This document shows, in pieces, positions 34,074 to 46,469 of a stretch of DNA of 64,000 nt. Source of the DNA: Daphnia pulex (Eukaryota > Arthropoda > Branchiopoda > Diplostraca > Daphniidae); NCBI RefSeq assembly GCF_021134715.1, contig NC_060021.1, forward strand, positions 1,302,001 to 1,366,000. The letters run 5' to 3'. Position 1 is the stretch's first letter. Every line of letters starts with the position of its first letter. Position numbers and translations under genes: made by a program. The notes beneath the pieces are model-generated. The model was given only the letters and a program-made list of their open reading frames with translations, was not told the DNA's origin and ran no database searches.

Positions 34074-34766
34074 ATGACGGAAAAGGGTAACGTACATTGA
34101 GGATATTTCAATCAAGTATTGTAATTAACAAATTTTCCTGGTTTTCTTAACAGCACTCGTTAGCAAAAGGGTGAAGTGCAGTATGAAGAAGACCTGAAGT
34201 CTCCCTGGAGTTCACTTATGGAGATTTAATCCATGATGTTAATTGTCTGGCTGCGGGTCTCCAAACTTCAGGACTTGTCAAGCGTGGTCATTGTGTTGCC
34301 ATGGCACAACCTAATTCTATTGAATTTGTAGTTACACTGCTAGCTGTAAACCGAGTTGGGGCATTCATTTCACTGATTAACCCTGTCTATACTCCCCGTA
34401 TGTATTAAAATTTTTCTACTATTCTAGTTAGACTAAAAAACAGAGAACTTCTTATATTCAACTATAGGAGAGCTCAAGCATGTTTCTAGCATAAACAATG
34501 CTGGTTTGTGGATTTGCACACTGGAATTCATTTCATTACTTTCCCAACTTGACAAAACAGAGTACAAAACTCCCCTCGTCGATAGTTCAAATAAAGTGCG
34601 TTCGCAGTGGCATTCAGTTCTCAAGTCTGGTGAGTCCAGGACGTTCCCATCAGTCTCCGTTAATGTCTTTGAAGACCTTGCCACTATGCCATTTCCAGCG
34701 AGACGAAGGGTTTGCCTAAGAGAGTCATGCTCACCCATCACAACCTCGTGACTGCATTGTGCAAAT
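34074..34766 (+). pseudogene. Broken 4CL-like 5' fragment, unit 1
   Basis: Matches exons 1-4 of the intact gene at 60846. Exon 1 (ATGACGGAAAAGG) and its intron are kept. Exon 2 is then joined directly to exon 3 at GAAGTCTCCCT|GGAGTTCACT, deleting about 115 bases of coding and intron sequence. In exon 4 one T is lost from TTTTCC and the nucleotide-binding motif [10 protein letters not shown] is altered to an SSETKGLPKR-like reading, so frame and P-loop are both gone. Similarity ends at GCAAAT just after THHNLVT. There are no later exons and no product is expected. Confidence 0.88.
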
Positions 34767-35627
34767 TATAGGTGTCAGCCATGTAAACTTCCTGGCACTG
34801 TGTTTTGTATTCACTGTTAAAGGAAATGCATAGCAGTGAGAATGATATGCAGCCCAGTTTTCACCTATATGTTCCAATCTCCTCAAAGTTGTCGACGGGA
34901 CTCATTTTCCTCACCTTCCGAATGGGATATGACGGTTTTATTGATAGCAAAGATCCGAGTGATTCGAACTGGACTGCTAGCTGTTATTAAGAAACTTTAA
35001 ATGCAGTTGAGCAACTGTTCCAGAATAAGAATGTATTCTGTGTATCATTTAAATGCAAATAGTGTATTTCAATACATTTCCAACAACCTATTGGCATCAT
35101 TACATTAATGATAACTAGCTATAAAAGATTTTGATTATTTTCGACTTAATGCCAAATCGAACCTGAATTTCGTTACGTCTTTGGTAAATAAATACGAATC
35201 CGAAACAGTTTAAATTTGGTGCTTTATATTAAATGACAGCAAAAGTAAGCCCTAACTATTCCAAAGCCAACACATTAAAAGTTTTAAAAAATTTCAATAA
35301 ACCAACAAATAGGAAAACAAATTTACATCCAACGATAAAGAGTAACTTTAAGGAGGAAGGAATCGATATACTAAATCCGTAAACTTTCATACTTGGATAA
35401 AAATTTTTTTAATTGACTAGTCAGAAAGGCAGAGGTCAGTAGATATTATAAGTTGCAGTTGGTGTATCGATGCTTGTGGTCAAATTTTGATGAAGAGATT
35501 ATTTTCCAATAGAGACTAGAGACCATTCCTGTTAAAAAATGAAACAGTTTTATTAGATTTACTGATAAAGATTTGGAGAGATATAAAACAGGCTACCTGA
35601 ATTTTAAGATTCTGGTAGACTAAATTA
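34767..35627. other. Unassigned stretch between 4CL fragment and 164-residue gene
   Basis: No supported gene. A frame near 34830-34990 contains FHLY and YDGFID-like words faintly reminiscent of acyl-CoA ligases, but stops follow quickly and I could not align it. The stretch recurs in units 2, 3 and 5. Confidence 0.4.
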
Positions 35628-36265
35628 CTAAAAATTTTGGTAGATATCCCATTGGAGTTCGAAGGGTAGTTCCTTAATCTCTGCTTGCAGTTGTCGAAAG
35701 TTTCTTTGAGCAGCTAAAACGCAGAGCTCCCTGAGGGACATGACTCCCTCTTCCTCTACGAAGATCGGCCAGGAATTGTCGTGTTCCAAGATGAAACCGT
35801 CGTTTCTTGAGTGGTTAGGTCTCACTTTCAAGTCACTGCATCTGGAAGCCTGCATTGTTTGCCGGTATTTTTTCAACAGATCTTTTTTGTGACTGTATCT
35901 CACGTTTTGCTTCTTCCTTAAAAAAAAACATTAAAATGTGAGTGTAAAAATCATTCAAAATATACAATATAGAATAACACTTTTGTACCCATGAAACGGA
36001 GGTTTTTCTCTTGTTGCCTTACTATTGCTAAAGTCTCTGCATTGTATGGGTACCCTGTTGAATAAAATTAAATGACTTAATGTTGAAAAAAGTGCAATGT
36101 GTTACAGCAGATCATGTTATATTACCCATATAGTTGATTCAGTTTAATTTGTTCCACTGAAGTACTTGGGAGAGAGACAATGAACACTTGACTCTTCAGT
36201 TTTTGACACTTAAGTTGTCTCATTAGGTTCAACTTCACCCTTAGATCTTGACACTGTGGCTTCAT
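35628..36265 (-). CDS. Unrecognised 164-residue protein, unit 1
   Basis: Exons 36126-36265, 35989-36054 and 35628-35916 join in phase (140+66+289 bases) to 164 residues starting MKPQCQDLRV. The N-terminal part is basic with a VFIVSLPS strand. The middle is Lys/Arg-rich. The C-terminal ~40 residues begin MSLRELCVLAAQRNF and end ELPFELQWDIYQNF; this SLxxLC...LPxxL pattern recalls SOCS/VHL-type elongin BC boxes, but the resemblance is only visual. All four copies are open across all three exons with conservative changes, while the gene fragments either side of them are broken. That suggests it is, or recently was, under selection. It faces away from the oxygenase fragment, about 470 bases away. 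Confidence 0.65.
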
Positions 36266-36719
36266 TTTAAATTTGTGATAATAAAACTGATAAAAATGTG
36301 ATAAAACAAACTAAAATGATTAGAGAATATAATGTTCACTTTGATTTGACTTTTGAATTCAAACTATAATTGCTCCTGGTGTACTCTACTGTGCACTGCT
36401 GGTAAACTGAATAGCTGCTATTCAGTATTAATAGGTGGCGCGTAGCTAAAACTCATAGTCTTTACAGAAATAGTAGATAGATGGCCCAACCTCACCTGTC
36501 GAAAATTGACAACATATGGCTGCTCGAAAGTGACTTTACATATTTATTAGAAGTTTAACTACACTCCTAAGTCCTACACATGTAATTCTTCTCACACTGA
36601 AGTAATCATTATTATCTGCATAAATTGTGTCACAAAATGATACTTTAATAGTAACATAAATTTATCCTTTTTGACTTTTTCAAGTGCCTAGTCTCAATGT
36701 TTGAAAAGTTTTATGTGAT
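36266..36719. other. Head-to-head spacer between 164-residue gene and oxygenase fragment
   Basis: From about 36540 rightward it matches, in inverted orientation, the 5' flank of the oxygenase genes (reverse complement of about 17590-17460). The oxygenase promoter region was therefore copied here with the gene fragment. The left part is unique to the array and must contain the 164-residue gene promoter. It recurs at 42117, 47965 and 57194. Confidence 0.6.
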
Positions 36720-37420
36720 GGAGGTAACAAGCAGAACACCAAAATTTGTAAAGGGTGGCACATAATTTTGATGATGTAAGATTTCATATATGCTGCTCCA
36801 GCCAATATCACAAAAATATGCATGAGGAACACACCATCTTAGAAAAAGGGTTTTTTCGTGCCTGCCAAAGTAGCGTGCCTGCTGTGAAGGATCACCTATT
36901 TAAAGCTGTGAGACTTGAGAACAAAGAGGTGGAAGTTGACTTTGCATGTGGTAAAAACTGTTGCTTACGGATGCAATAACTTTGAATCCTCTGAAAATTG
37001 AAAATCTTGGAGTCATCTCAATTCCAGTATCTGTTCAGGTATTGACTGTATATTTTAGACACACAACAAGAAAGTTTTTTCTAATAATTGAAATGGAACA
37101 GGACATAAAAAAGCTGAAAGAAATATCTGAAGTAGCTTGTTACGGCAAACAACTGAACAAGCTTTTGGACTCCTCAAAACAGCTGGCGTTGGAAATTAAT
37201 TCTTCAAAACTTACCTGTACAATTTCTGACGACAAGAAAGTTAAATCTTCAAACTAAATTTCGCAATGGGTTGATTTGGAAGACATCTCTAGGAAGTTGA
37301 GGATTGATATAATAAATTGGAAGAAGCAATGTGTTGGACCTTGTAGGAAATTTCCTACATCATCATGAAAACCTGTGGTTCTCTTATACAAACTTGGATC
37401 ATCGATATGTGTCGTTCCAT
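36720..37420 (+). pseudogene. Scrambled 2OG-oxygenase fragment, unit 1
   Basis: Opposite in strand to the parent genes. Three parent segments are joined: exon 1 with its leader and following intron and the first ~50 codons of exon 2 (to TISDD); a piece of exon 3 (VKSSN to CVGPCRKFPT, with an in-frame TAA after SSN); and a short piece of exon 4 (KTCGSLIQTWI). The parent ATG is lost (GTGGCACAT) and FGEKLL is disrupted, with stops. It then runs without a gap into the M13 exon at 37421. It is closer to copy 2 in some places and copy 1 in others, so it derives from a third or older paralogue. Confidence 0.88.
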
Positions 37421-37422
37421 CG

Positions 37423-38361
37423 ATGGTTACCAACGCTTTTTACCTGCAATATTTCAACAGCATGGGTGAGTTCCAGCGCATTATTATAATTTCCAGCATC
37501 ATTAAAAATACTTTTGGATTAATTTAATTGTTTTAATTAAACAGTGCTGCCACTTGGACTGTTACACGACCCGCTCTTTTCGTTGAAGACGCCCAGCTAT
37601 CTCGGTCTAGGCACTCTTGGGTTCATCGTCGCTCACGAAATCATGCACGGTTTCGATAATTCCGGCGTCGAGTTTGACGAAGACGGCGTCCGACGCAATC
37701 TTCTCAGTCCACCTTCACAACTGAAATTCCAACAGAAAATGAATTGCATGAGCAATCAGTTCTCCAGCGCCTTCCGGACCGAGTATTTAATCAACGGGAA
37801 AAGCGTCGTTCTCAAGGTGAGTGCTGGTACATTCATTGATTTCCTGAGTTTCAATCGAGTTTTTTTTTAAATTTTAATCCAAAATATCAGGTGGATGGAG
37901 AGTTGACTTTAAACGAGAATGTCGCAGATTTGGGAGCCATTAAAGCCATTGTTGCAACACGGGCTAGAATGGACCGCGAGTCACCCGCAGCTAATCTACC
38001 CGGCTTGAATTATACTCACGAGCAAATCATGCTGATCAACGCCGCTCAGGTAACGTATAGAAATGAATAGATTTTTTTAAACGAATTATTCTACAAAATA
38101 TTGCAATTTTAATATTGTAGGCCTACTGTGCCCTGATTACTCCGCAAGCGTACGCTCTGATTCTCGGTATGGACGAACACGCTCCGCCACACGATAGGTA
38201 ATAGACTTGAGTTGACGGATATTTGATGTGTTATTAACACACATAATTTATAATGAAATAGAGTCAACGGTTTCATGATGAACTTGCCGGATTACGGGCG
38301 AATTTTCAACTGCCCGGTGGGTTCGCGTCTCAACCCCAAAACGAAATGCTCCGTCTGGTAG
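37423..38361 (+). pseudogene. Headless M13 catalytic half, unit 2
   Basis: Exons 37423-37465, 37545-37816, 37891-38049, 38121-38197 and 38262-38361 are all open with intact splice sites. The junction with the oxygenase fragment created an ATG in the right frame (CGATGGTTACC), which would give 216 residues starting MVTNAFYLQYFNSM. This includes NAFY, HEIMH, ENVAD and CSVW but none of the N-terminal lobe or membrane anchor. It is probably inactive, since M13 enzymes need both lobes to close the active site. Preservation may simply reflect recent duplication. Confidence 0.75.
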
Positions 38362-39174
38362 ACGCTCTTCTCAGGACCGAGTTTGATATACCTAGATCAT
38401 TTAATTTGTGATTACAATCATCCTCCTATGTAAATAGAAAATTTCATTTCAACTACGCCCTGTTATTACCGTCGTTCGGGGTGAGGGAAGCGAATCCAGA
38501 TGTCAGATTTCAGATATTATTATTATTCATTTTACTTGAGATTTTTACATTCAGTTATTCTGTCATCCGCTCTGAGCTCTATCTGTGAACGTGTACAATT
38601 CTCTCCCGCTTTGGCGTCGGTTTGAAAATATTTTTTTTCTTCATTCATCCCCAAGAATTTCTTGTCTATTTCTCTCTGTCGAACTGTTATAATCACGCGG
38701 TGAGCGAGTGTATAGGTTTCTTGTATAATATATGTATGTGCGTGCAGGTCACTTGAAAATACAGGTAAATGCATCGGCATTTCGCGTTTTGTTTGACTAC
38801 ACCATGGACTACACAATTGGCCCTCAGAATGTTTGCCACCAGATGGATTTAGTCATTTTAGTGTGTTGGTTTTTTTTTTAATTTTTTAATTGTGAAGTTA
38901 AGTGAATGCTACCTAGACTTTAGAAAACCATAATTTGTCTGCACTAAAGTAACAAATGTTTAGAAAAGTTTCAGATGTAAAAAATTTTGTGCACTGGAAA
39001 GGGACACCAGACTGTGCCATTTCAACGCATTAGACCAGAAGCCTAGAAGTCCAATCAAAGTCATAGAGTTATTCCGCGACTCATCATTTCAGAAATCTAG
39101 AACCTTTTTGTCGTTAGCGGGTTTCCGTCCTTTCATTGCAGCACACTTGCCACATGCAATTATTTACTTACCTG

Positions 39175-39250
39175 GTTAAGGTACTCGGGTGTGGGAACCG
39201 AACACGAGTCTGCGGATTACCAACAGACGCCCTATCCGACTCACCCACCC
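39175..39250 (-). ncRNA. tRNA-like element, unit 2
   Basis: Identical to the unit 1 copy, including the TTCGGTTCC variant. Confidence 0.45.
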
Positions 39251-39928
39251 TTTCTCTTATAGAATTGCTTTAATCAGTCATAAACTATATAATGAAATGG
39301 TGTAGTTATTTTTTTTATCTCCTCACGTAACTGAATTAAATTTTTTTAAATTCCTTAAACTAAAAATTTGTTTAAATAAAAATGCCTAGATACACTAGAG
39401 ACTAGACTACACTATCTTTTCCATTGCCTACAAAGGATGATGATGGCGACAACTTACTGGTAATTACTAGTGCTAGTACTCCCTATTACTTAATCTTGGA
39501 CCCTATGGTGCACGATTATTTATTTAAATGCTTTCACGAAGCTAGTTTTTAGTTTCGCTTTGAATTCGCACTCGCACTGGCAGTCTGGCACTAGGTGGCT
39601 CGAGAAGAACTTTCAAATTTTAGTTTCAATATCTGTTACTAGATGTCGTTCAACTTGTTGATGATGGAAAGTAAACAAACGACTTTTAAACGCCCGCAGC
39701 TACCGAGAGCTTTAAAAAAACGTTTCCTATTTATATATCTCTGACGTGCTATTGCGTCCTTGAACTGATTCCCGAATACCAAGTTTGGTTCACCCTTCTT
39801 GTGACCGTAGAGCGTAAAAACGTAGTAACCCTCCCACCAGCCTTTGTTTGTATCCCACCAAAAATGAACTGTGATACATAACGGACGAGTCGTTCATATC
39901 AGATTCTTCTTGCATCAACTTAAGAATC

Positions 39929-40621
39929 ATGACGGAAAAGGGTAACGTACATTGAGGATATTTCAATCAAGTATTGTAATTAACAAATTTTCCTGGTTTT
40001 CTTAACAGCACTCGTTAGCAAAAGGGTGAAGTGCAGTATGAAGAAGACCTGAAGTCTCCCTGGAGTTCACTTACGGAGATTTAATCCATGATGTTAATTG
40101 TCTGGCTGCGGGTCTCCAAACTTCAGGACTTGTCAAGCGTGGTCATTGTGTTGCCATGGCACAACCTAATTCTATTGAATTTGTAGTTACACTGCTAGCT
40201 GTAAACCGAGTTGGGGCATTCATTTCACTGATTAACCCTGTCTATACTCCCCGTATGTATTAAAATTTTTCTACTATTCTAGTTAGACTAAATAACAGAG
40301 AACTTCTTATATTCAACTATAGGAGAGCTCAAGCATGTTTCTAGCATAAACAATGCTGGTTTGTGGATTTGCACACTGGAATTCGTTTCATTACTTTCCC
40401 AACTTGACAAAACAGAGTACAAAACTCCCCTCGTCGATAGTTCAAATAAAGTGCGTTCGCAGTGGCATTCAGTTCTCAAGTCTGGTGAGTCCAGGACGTT
40501 CCCATCAGTCTCCGTTAATGTCTTTGAAGACCTTGCCACTATGCCATTTCCAGCGAGACGAAGGGTTTGCCTAAGAGAGTCATGCTCACCCATCACAACC
40601 TCGTGACTGCATTGTGCAAAT
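39929..40621 (+). pseudogene. Broken 4CL-like 5' fragment, unit 2
   Basis: Same internal deletion and P-loop frameshift as unit 1. Private changes include CTTACGGAG for CTTATGGAG in exon 3 and GAATTCGTT (the intact-gene state) in exon 4. Confidence 0.88.
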
Positions 40622-41478
40622 TATAGGTGTCAGCCATGTAAACTTCCTGGCACTGTGTTTTGTATTCACTGTTAAAGGAAATGCATAGCAGTGAGAATGA
40701 TATGCAGCCCAGTTTTCACCTATATGTTCCAATCTCCTCAAAGTTGTCGACGGGACTCATTTTCCTCACCTTCCGAATGGGATATGACGGTTTTATTGAT
40801 AGCAAAGATCCGAGTGATTCGAACTGGACTGCTAGCTGTTATTAAGAAACTTTAAATGCAGTTGAGCAACTGTTCCAGAATAAGAATGTATTCTGTGTAT
40901 CATTTAAATGCAAATAGTGTATTTCAATACATTTCCAACAACCTATTGGCATCATTACATTAATGATAACTAGCTATAAAAGATTTTGATTATTTTCGAC
41001 TTAATGCCAAATCGAACCTGAATTTCGTTACGTCTTTGGTAAATAAATACGAATCCGAAACAGTTTAAATTTGGTGCTTTATATTAAATGACAGCAAAAG
41101 TAAGCCCTAACTATTCCAAAGCCAACACATTCAAAGTTTTAAAAAAATTCAATAAACCAACAAATAGGAAAACAAATTTACATCCAACGATAAAGAGTAA
41201 CTTTAAGGAGGAAGGAATCGATATACTAAATCCGTAAACTTTCATACTTGGATAAAAAATGTTTTAATTGACTAGTCAGAAGGGCAGAGGTCAGTAGATT
41301 AAGTTGCAGTTGGTGTATCGATGCTTGTGGTCGAATTTTGATGAAGAGATTATTTTCCAATAGAGACTAGAGACCATTCCTGTTAAAAAATGAAACAGTT
41401 TTATTAGATTTACTGATAAAGATTTGGAGAGATATAAAACAGGCTACCTGAATTTTAAGATTCTGGTAGACTAAATTA

Positions 41479-42116
41479 CTAAAAATTTTGGTAGATATCC
41501 CATTGGAGTTCGAAGGGTAGTTCCTTAATCTCTGCTTGCAGTTGTCGAAAGTTTCTTTGAGCAGCTAAAACGCAGAGCTCCCTGAGGGACATGACTCCCT
41601 CTTCCTCTACGAAGATCGGCCAGGAATTGTCGTGTTCCAAGATGAAACCGTCTTTTCTTGAGTGATTAGGTCTCACTTTCAAGTCACTGCATCTGGAAGC
41701 CTGCATTGTTTGCCGGTATTTTTTCAACAGATCTTTTTTGTGACTGTATCTCACTTTTTGCTTCTTCCTTAAAAAAAAACATTAAAATGTGAGTGTAAAA
41801 ATCATTCAAAATATACAATATAGAATAACACTTTTGTACCCATGAAACGGAGGTTTTTCTCTTGTTGCCTTACTATTGCTAAAGTCTCTGCATTGTATGG
41901 GTACCCTGTTGAATAAAATTAAATGACTTAATGTTGAAAAAAGTGCAATGTGTTACAGCAGATCATGTTATATTACCCATATAGTTGATTCAGTTTAATT
42001 TGTTCCACTGAAGTACTTGGGAGAGAGACAATGAACACTTGACTCTTCAGTTTTTGACACTTAAGTTGTCTCATTAGGTTCAACTTCACCCTTAGATCTT
42101 GACACTGTGGCTTCAT
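41479..42116 (-). CDS. Unrecognised 164-residue protein, unit 2
   Basis: Exons 41977-42116, 41840-41905 and 41479-41767. It differs from unit 1 by Asn to Lys just before VRYSHKK and Asn to Lys in the KDGFI segment; otherwise the reading is the same. Splice sites are unchanged. Confidence 0.62.
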
Positions 42117-42570
42117 TTTAAATTTGTGATAATAAAACTGATAAAAATGTGATAAAACAAACTAAAATGATTAGAGAATATAATGTTCACTTTGATTTGA
42201 CTTTTGAATTCAAACTATAATTGCTCCTGGTGTACTCTACTGTGCACTGCTGGTAAACTGAATAGCTGCTATTCAGTATTAATAGGTGGCGCGTAGCTAA
42301 AACTCATAGTCTTTACAGAAATAGTAGATAGATGGCCCAACCTCACCTGTCGAAAATTGACAACATATGGCTGCTCGAAAGTGACTTTAGACTTTACATA
42401 TTTATTAGAAGTTTAACTACACTCCTACACATGTAATTCTTCTCACACTGAAGTAATCATTATTATCTGCATAAATTGTGTCACAAAATGATACTTTAAT
42501 AGTAACATAAATTTATCCTTTTTGACTTTTTCAAGTGCCTAGTCTCAATGTTTGAAAAGTTTTATGTGAT

Positions 42571-43268
42571 GGAGGTAACAAGCAGAACACCAAAATTTGT
42601 AAAGGGTGGCACATAATTTTGATGATGTAAGACTTCATATATGCTGCTCCAGCCAATATCACAAAAATATGCATGAGGAACACACCATCTTAGAAAAAGG
42701 GTTTTTTCGTGCCTGCCAAAGTAGCGTGCCTGCTGTGAAGGATCACCTATTTAAAGCTGTGAGACTTGAGAACAAAGAGGTGGAAGTTGACTTTGCATGT
42801 GGTAAAAACTGTTGCTTACGGATGCAATAACTTTGAATCCTCTGAAAATTGAAAATCTTGGAGTCATCTCAATTCCAGTATCTGTTCAGGTATTGACTGT
42901 ATATTTTAGACACACAACAAGAAAGTTTTTTCTAATAATTGAAATGGAACAGGACATAAAAAAGCTGAAAGAAATATCTGAAGTAGCTTGTTACGGCAAA
43001 CAACTGAACAAGCTTTTGGACTCCTCAAAACAGCTGGCGTTGGAAATTAATTCTTCAAAACTTACCTGTACAATTTCTGACGACAAGAAAGTTAAATCTT
43101 CAAACTAAATTTTGCAATGGGTTGATTTGGAAGACATCTCTAGGAAGTTGAGTATTGAAATAAATTGGAAGAAGCAATGTGTTGGACCTTGTAGGAAATT
43201 TCCTACATCATCATGAAAACCTGTGGTTCTCTTATACAAACTTGGATCATCGATATGTGTCGTTCCAT
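42571..43268 (+). pseudogene. Scrambled 2OG-oxygenase fragment, unit 2
   Basis: Same three-part structure. It lacks the ATA insertion found in the unit 1 exon-3 piece and has one extra substitution (AATTTTGCAATGG). Confidence 0.86.
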
Positions 43269-43270
43269 CG

Positions 43271-44209
43271 AAGGTTACCAACGCTTTTTACCTGCAATAT
43301 TTCAACAGCATGGGTGAGTTCCAGCGCATTATTATAATTTCCGGCATCATTAAAAATTCTTTTGGATTAATTTAATTGTTTTAATTAAACAGTGCTGCCA
43401 CTTGGACTGTTACACGACCCGCTCTTTTCGTTGAAGACGCCCAGCTATCTCGGTCTAGGCACTCTTGGGTTCATCGTCGCTCACGAAATCATGCACGGTT
43501 TCGATAATTCCGGCGTCGAGTTTGACGAAGACGGCGTCCGACGCAATCTTCTCAGTCCACCTTCACAACTGAAATTCCAACAGAAAATGAATTGCATGAG
43601 CAATCAGTTCTCCAGCGCCTTCCGGACCGAGTATTTAATCAACGGGAAAAGCGTCGTTCTCAAGGTGAGTGCTGGTACATTCATTGATTTCCTGAGTTTC
43701 AATCGAGTTTTTTTTTAAATTTTAATCCAAAATATCAGGTGGATGGAGAGTTGACTTTAAACGAGAATGTCGCAGATTTGGGAGCCATTAAAGCCATTGT
43801 TGCAACACGGGCTAGAATGGACCGCGAGTCACCCGCAGCTAATCTACCCGGCTTGAATTATACTCACGAGCAAATCATGCTGATCAACGCCGCTCAGGTA
43901 ACGTATAGAAATGAATAGATTTTTTTAAACGAATTATTCTACAAAATATTGCAATTTTAATATTGTAGGCCTACTGTGCCCTGATTACTCCGCAAGCGTA
44001 CGCTCTGATTCTCGGTATGGACGAACACGCTCCGCCACACGATAGGTAATAGACTTGAGTTGACGGATATTTGATGTGTTATTAACACACATAATTTATA
44101 ATGAAATAGAGTCAACGGTTTCATGATGAACTTGCCGGATTACGGGCGAATTTTCAACTGCCCGGTGGGTTCGCGTCTCAACCCCAAAACGAAATGCTCC
44201 GTCTGGTAG
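43271..44209 (+). pseudogene. Headless M13 catalytic half, unit 3
   Basis: Exons 12 to 15 equivalents (43393-43664, 43739-43897, 43969-44045, 44110-44209) are open. The junction ATG is changed to AAG, so this copy has lost the only obvious in-frame start upstream of NAFY. Confidence 0.75.
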
Positions 44210-45022
44210 ACGCTCTTCTCAGGACCGAGTTTGATATACCTAGATCATTTAATTTGTGATTACAATCATCCTCCTATGTAAATAGAAAATTTCATTTCAA
44301 CTACGCCCTGTTATTACCGTCGTTCGGGGTGAGGGAAGCGAATCCAGATGTCAGATTTCAGATATTATTATTATTCATTTTACTTGAGATTTTTACATTC
44401 AGTTATTCTGTCATCCGCTCTGAGCTCTATCTGTGAACGTGTACAATTCTCTCCCGCTTTGGCGTCGGTTTGAAAATATTTTTTTTCTTCATTCATCCCC
44501 AAGAATTTCTTGTCTATTTCTCTCTGTCGAACTGTTATAATCACGCGGTGAGCGAGTGTATAGGTTTCTTGTATAATATATGTATGTGCGTGCAGGTCAC
44601 TTGAAAATACAGGTAAATGCATCGGCATTTCGCGTTTTGTTTGACTACACCATGGACTACACAATTGGCCCTCAGAATGTTTGCCACCAGATGGATTTAG
44701 TCATTTTAGTGTGTTGTTTTTTTTTTTAATTTTTTAATTGTGAAGTTAAGTGAATGCTACCTAGACTTTAGAAAACCATAATTTGTCTGCACTAAAGTAA
44801 CAAATGTTTAGAAAAGTTTCAGATGTAAAAAATTTTGTGCACTGGAAAGGGACACCAGACTGTGCCATTTCAACGCATTAGACCAGAAGCCTAGAAGTCC
44901 AATCAAAGTCATAGAGTTATTCCGCGACTCATCATTTCAGAAATCTAGAACCTTTTTGTCGTTAGCGGGTTTCCGTCCTTTCATTGCAGCACACTTGCCA
45001 CATGCAATTATTTACTTACCTG

Positions 45023-45098
45023 GTTAAGGTACTCGGGTGTGGGAACCGAACACGAGTCTGCGGATTACCAACAGACGCCCTATCCGACTCACCCACCC
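45023..45098 (-). ncRNA. tRNA-like element, unit 3
   Basis: Identical to the units 1 and 2 copies (TTCGGTTCC). Confidence 0.45.
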
Positions 45099-45776
45099 TT
45101 TCTCTTATAGAATTGCTTTAATCAGTCATAAACTATATAATGAAATGGTGTAGTTATTTTTTTTATCTCCTCACGTAACTGAATTAAATTTTTTTAAATT
45201 CCTTAAACTAAAAATTTGTTTAAATAAAAATGCCTAGATACACTAGAGACTAGACTACACTATCTTTTCCATTGCCTACAAAGGATGATGATGGCGACAA
45301 CTTACTGGTAATTACTAGTGCTAGTACTCCCTATTACTTAATCTTGGACCCTATGGTGCACGATTATTTATTTAAATGCTTTCACGAAGCTAGTTTTTAG
45401 TTTCGCTTTGAATTCGCACTCGCACTGGCAGTCTGGCACTAGGTGGCTCGAGAAGAACTTTCAAATTTTAGTTTCAATATCTGTTACTAGATGTCGTTCA
45501 ACTTGTTGATGATGGAAAGTAAACAAACGACTTTTAAACGCCCGCAGCTACCGAGAGCTTTAAAAAAACGTTTCCTATTTATATATCTCTGACGTGCTAT
45601 TGCGTCCTTGAACTGATTCCCGAATACCAAGTTTGGTTCACCCTTCTTGTGACCGTAGAGCGTAAAAACGTAGTAACCCTCCCACCAGCCTTTGTTTGTA
45701 TCCCACCAAAAATGAACTGTGATACATAACGGACGAGTCGTTCATATCAGATTCTTCTTGCATCAACTTAAGAATC

Positions 45777-46469
45777 ATGACGGAAAAGGGTAACGTACAT
45801 TGAGGATATTTCAATCAAGTATTGTAATTAACAAATTTTCCTGGTTTTCTTAACAGCACTCGTTAGCAAAAGGGTGAAGTGCAGTATGAAGAAGACCTGA
45901 AGTCTCCCTGGAGTTCACTTATGGAGATTTAATCCATGATGTTAATTGTCTGGCTGCGGGTCTCCAAACTTCAGGACTTGTCAAGCGTGGTCATTGTGTT
46001 GCCATGGCACAACCTAATTCTATTGAATTTGTAGTTACACTGCTAGCTGTAAACCGAGTTGGGGCATTCATTTCACTGATTAACCCTGTCTATACTCCCC
46101 GTATGTATTAAAATTTTTCTACTATTCTAGTTAGACTAAATAACAGAGAACTTCTTATATTCAACTATAGGAGAGCTCAAGCATGTTTCTAGCATAAACA
46201 ATGCTGGTTTGTGGATTTGCACACTGGAATTCGTTTCATTACTTTCCCAACTTGACAAAACAGAGTACAAAACTCCCCTCGTCGATAGTTCAAATAAAGT
46301 GCGTTCGCAGTGGCATTCAGTTCTCAAGTCTGGTGAGTCCAGGACGTTCCCATCAGTCTCCGTTAATGTCTTTGAAGACCTTGCCACTATGCCATTTCCA
46401 GCGAGACGAAGGGTTTGCCTAAGAGAGTCATGCTCACCCATCACAACCTCGTGACTGCATTGTGCAAAT
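45777..46469 (+). pseudogene. Broken 4CL-like 5' fragment, unit 3
   Basis: Same breaks. It agrees with unit 2 at GAATTCGTT but keeps CTTATGGAG as in unit 1. Confidence 0.88.

Larger units (their letters stand above)
31562..37420. repeat. Composite array unit 1 (5.86 kb)
   Basis: The first unit starts inside M13 exon 31542-31606 at CGATGATTGCC and ends where CGATGGTTACC restarts the same exon at 37421. Contents in order: M13 exons, tRNA-like element, broken 4CL fragment, 164-residue gene (minus) and scrambled oxygenase fragment. It shares many single-base markers with unit 5 rather than with units 2 and 3. Confidence 0.92.
37421..43268. repeat. Composite array unit 2 (5.85 kb)
   Basis: Near-identical to unit 1 by eye. 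Markers shared with unit 3 only include GACGAGTCG for GACGAGGCG near 39.89 kb and TTGAGTATTGAAATAAATTGG in the oxygenase fragment. Confidence 0.92.

Noticed and set aside
36755-37257. Oxygenase fragment frames read as two small genes
   Set aside because: They are pieces of parent exons 1 and 2 with lost ATG, frameshift and stop codons; reported as a pseudogene instead.
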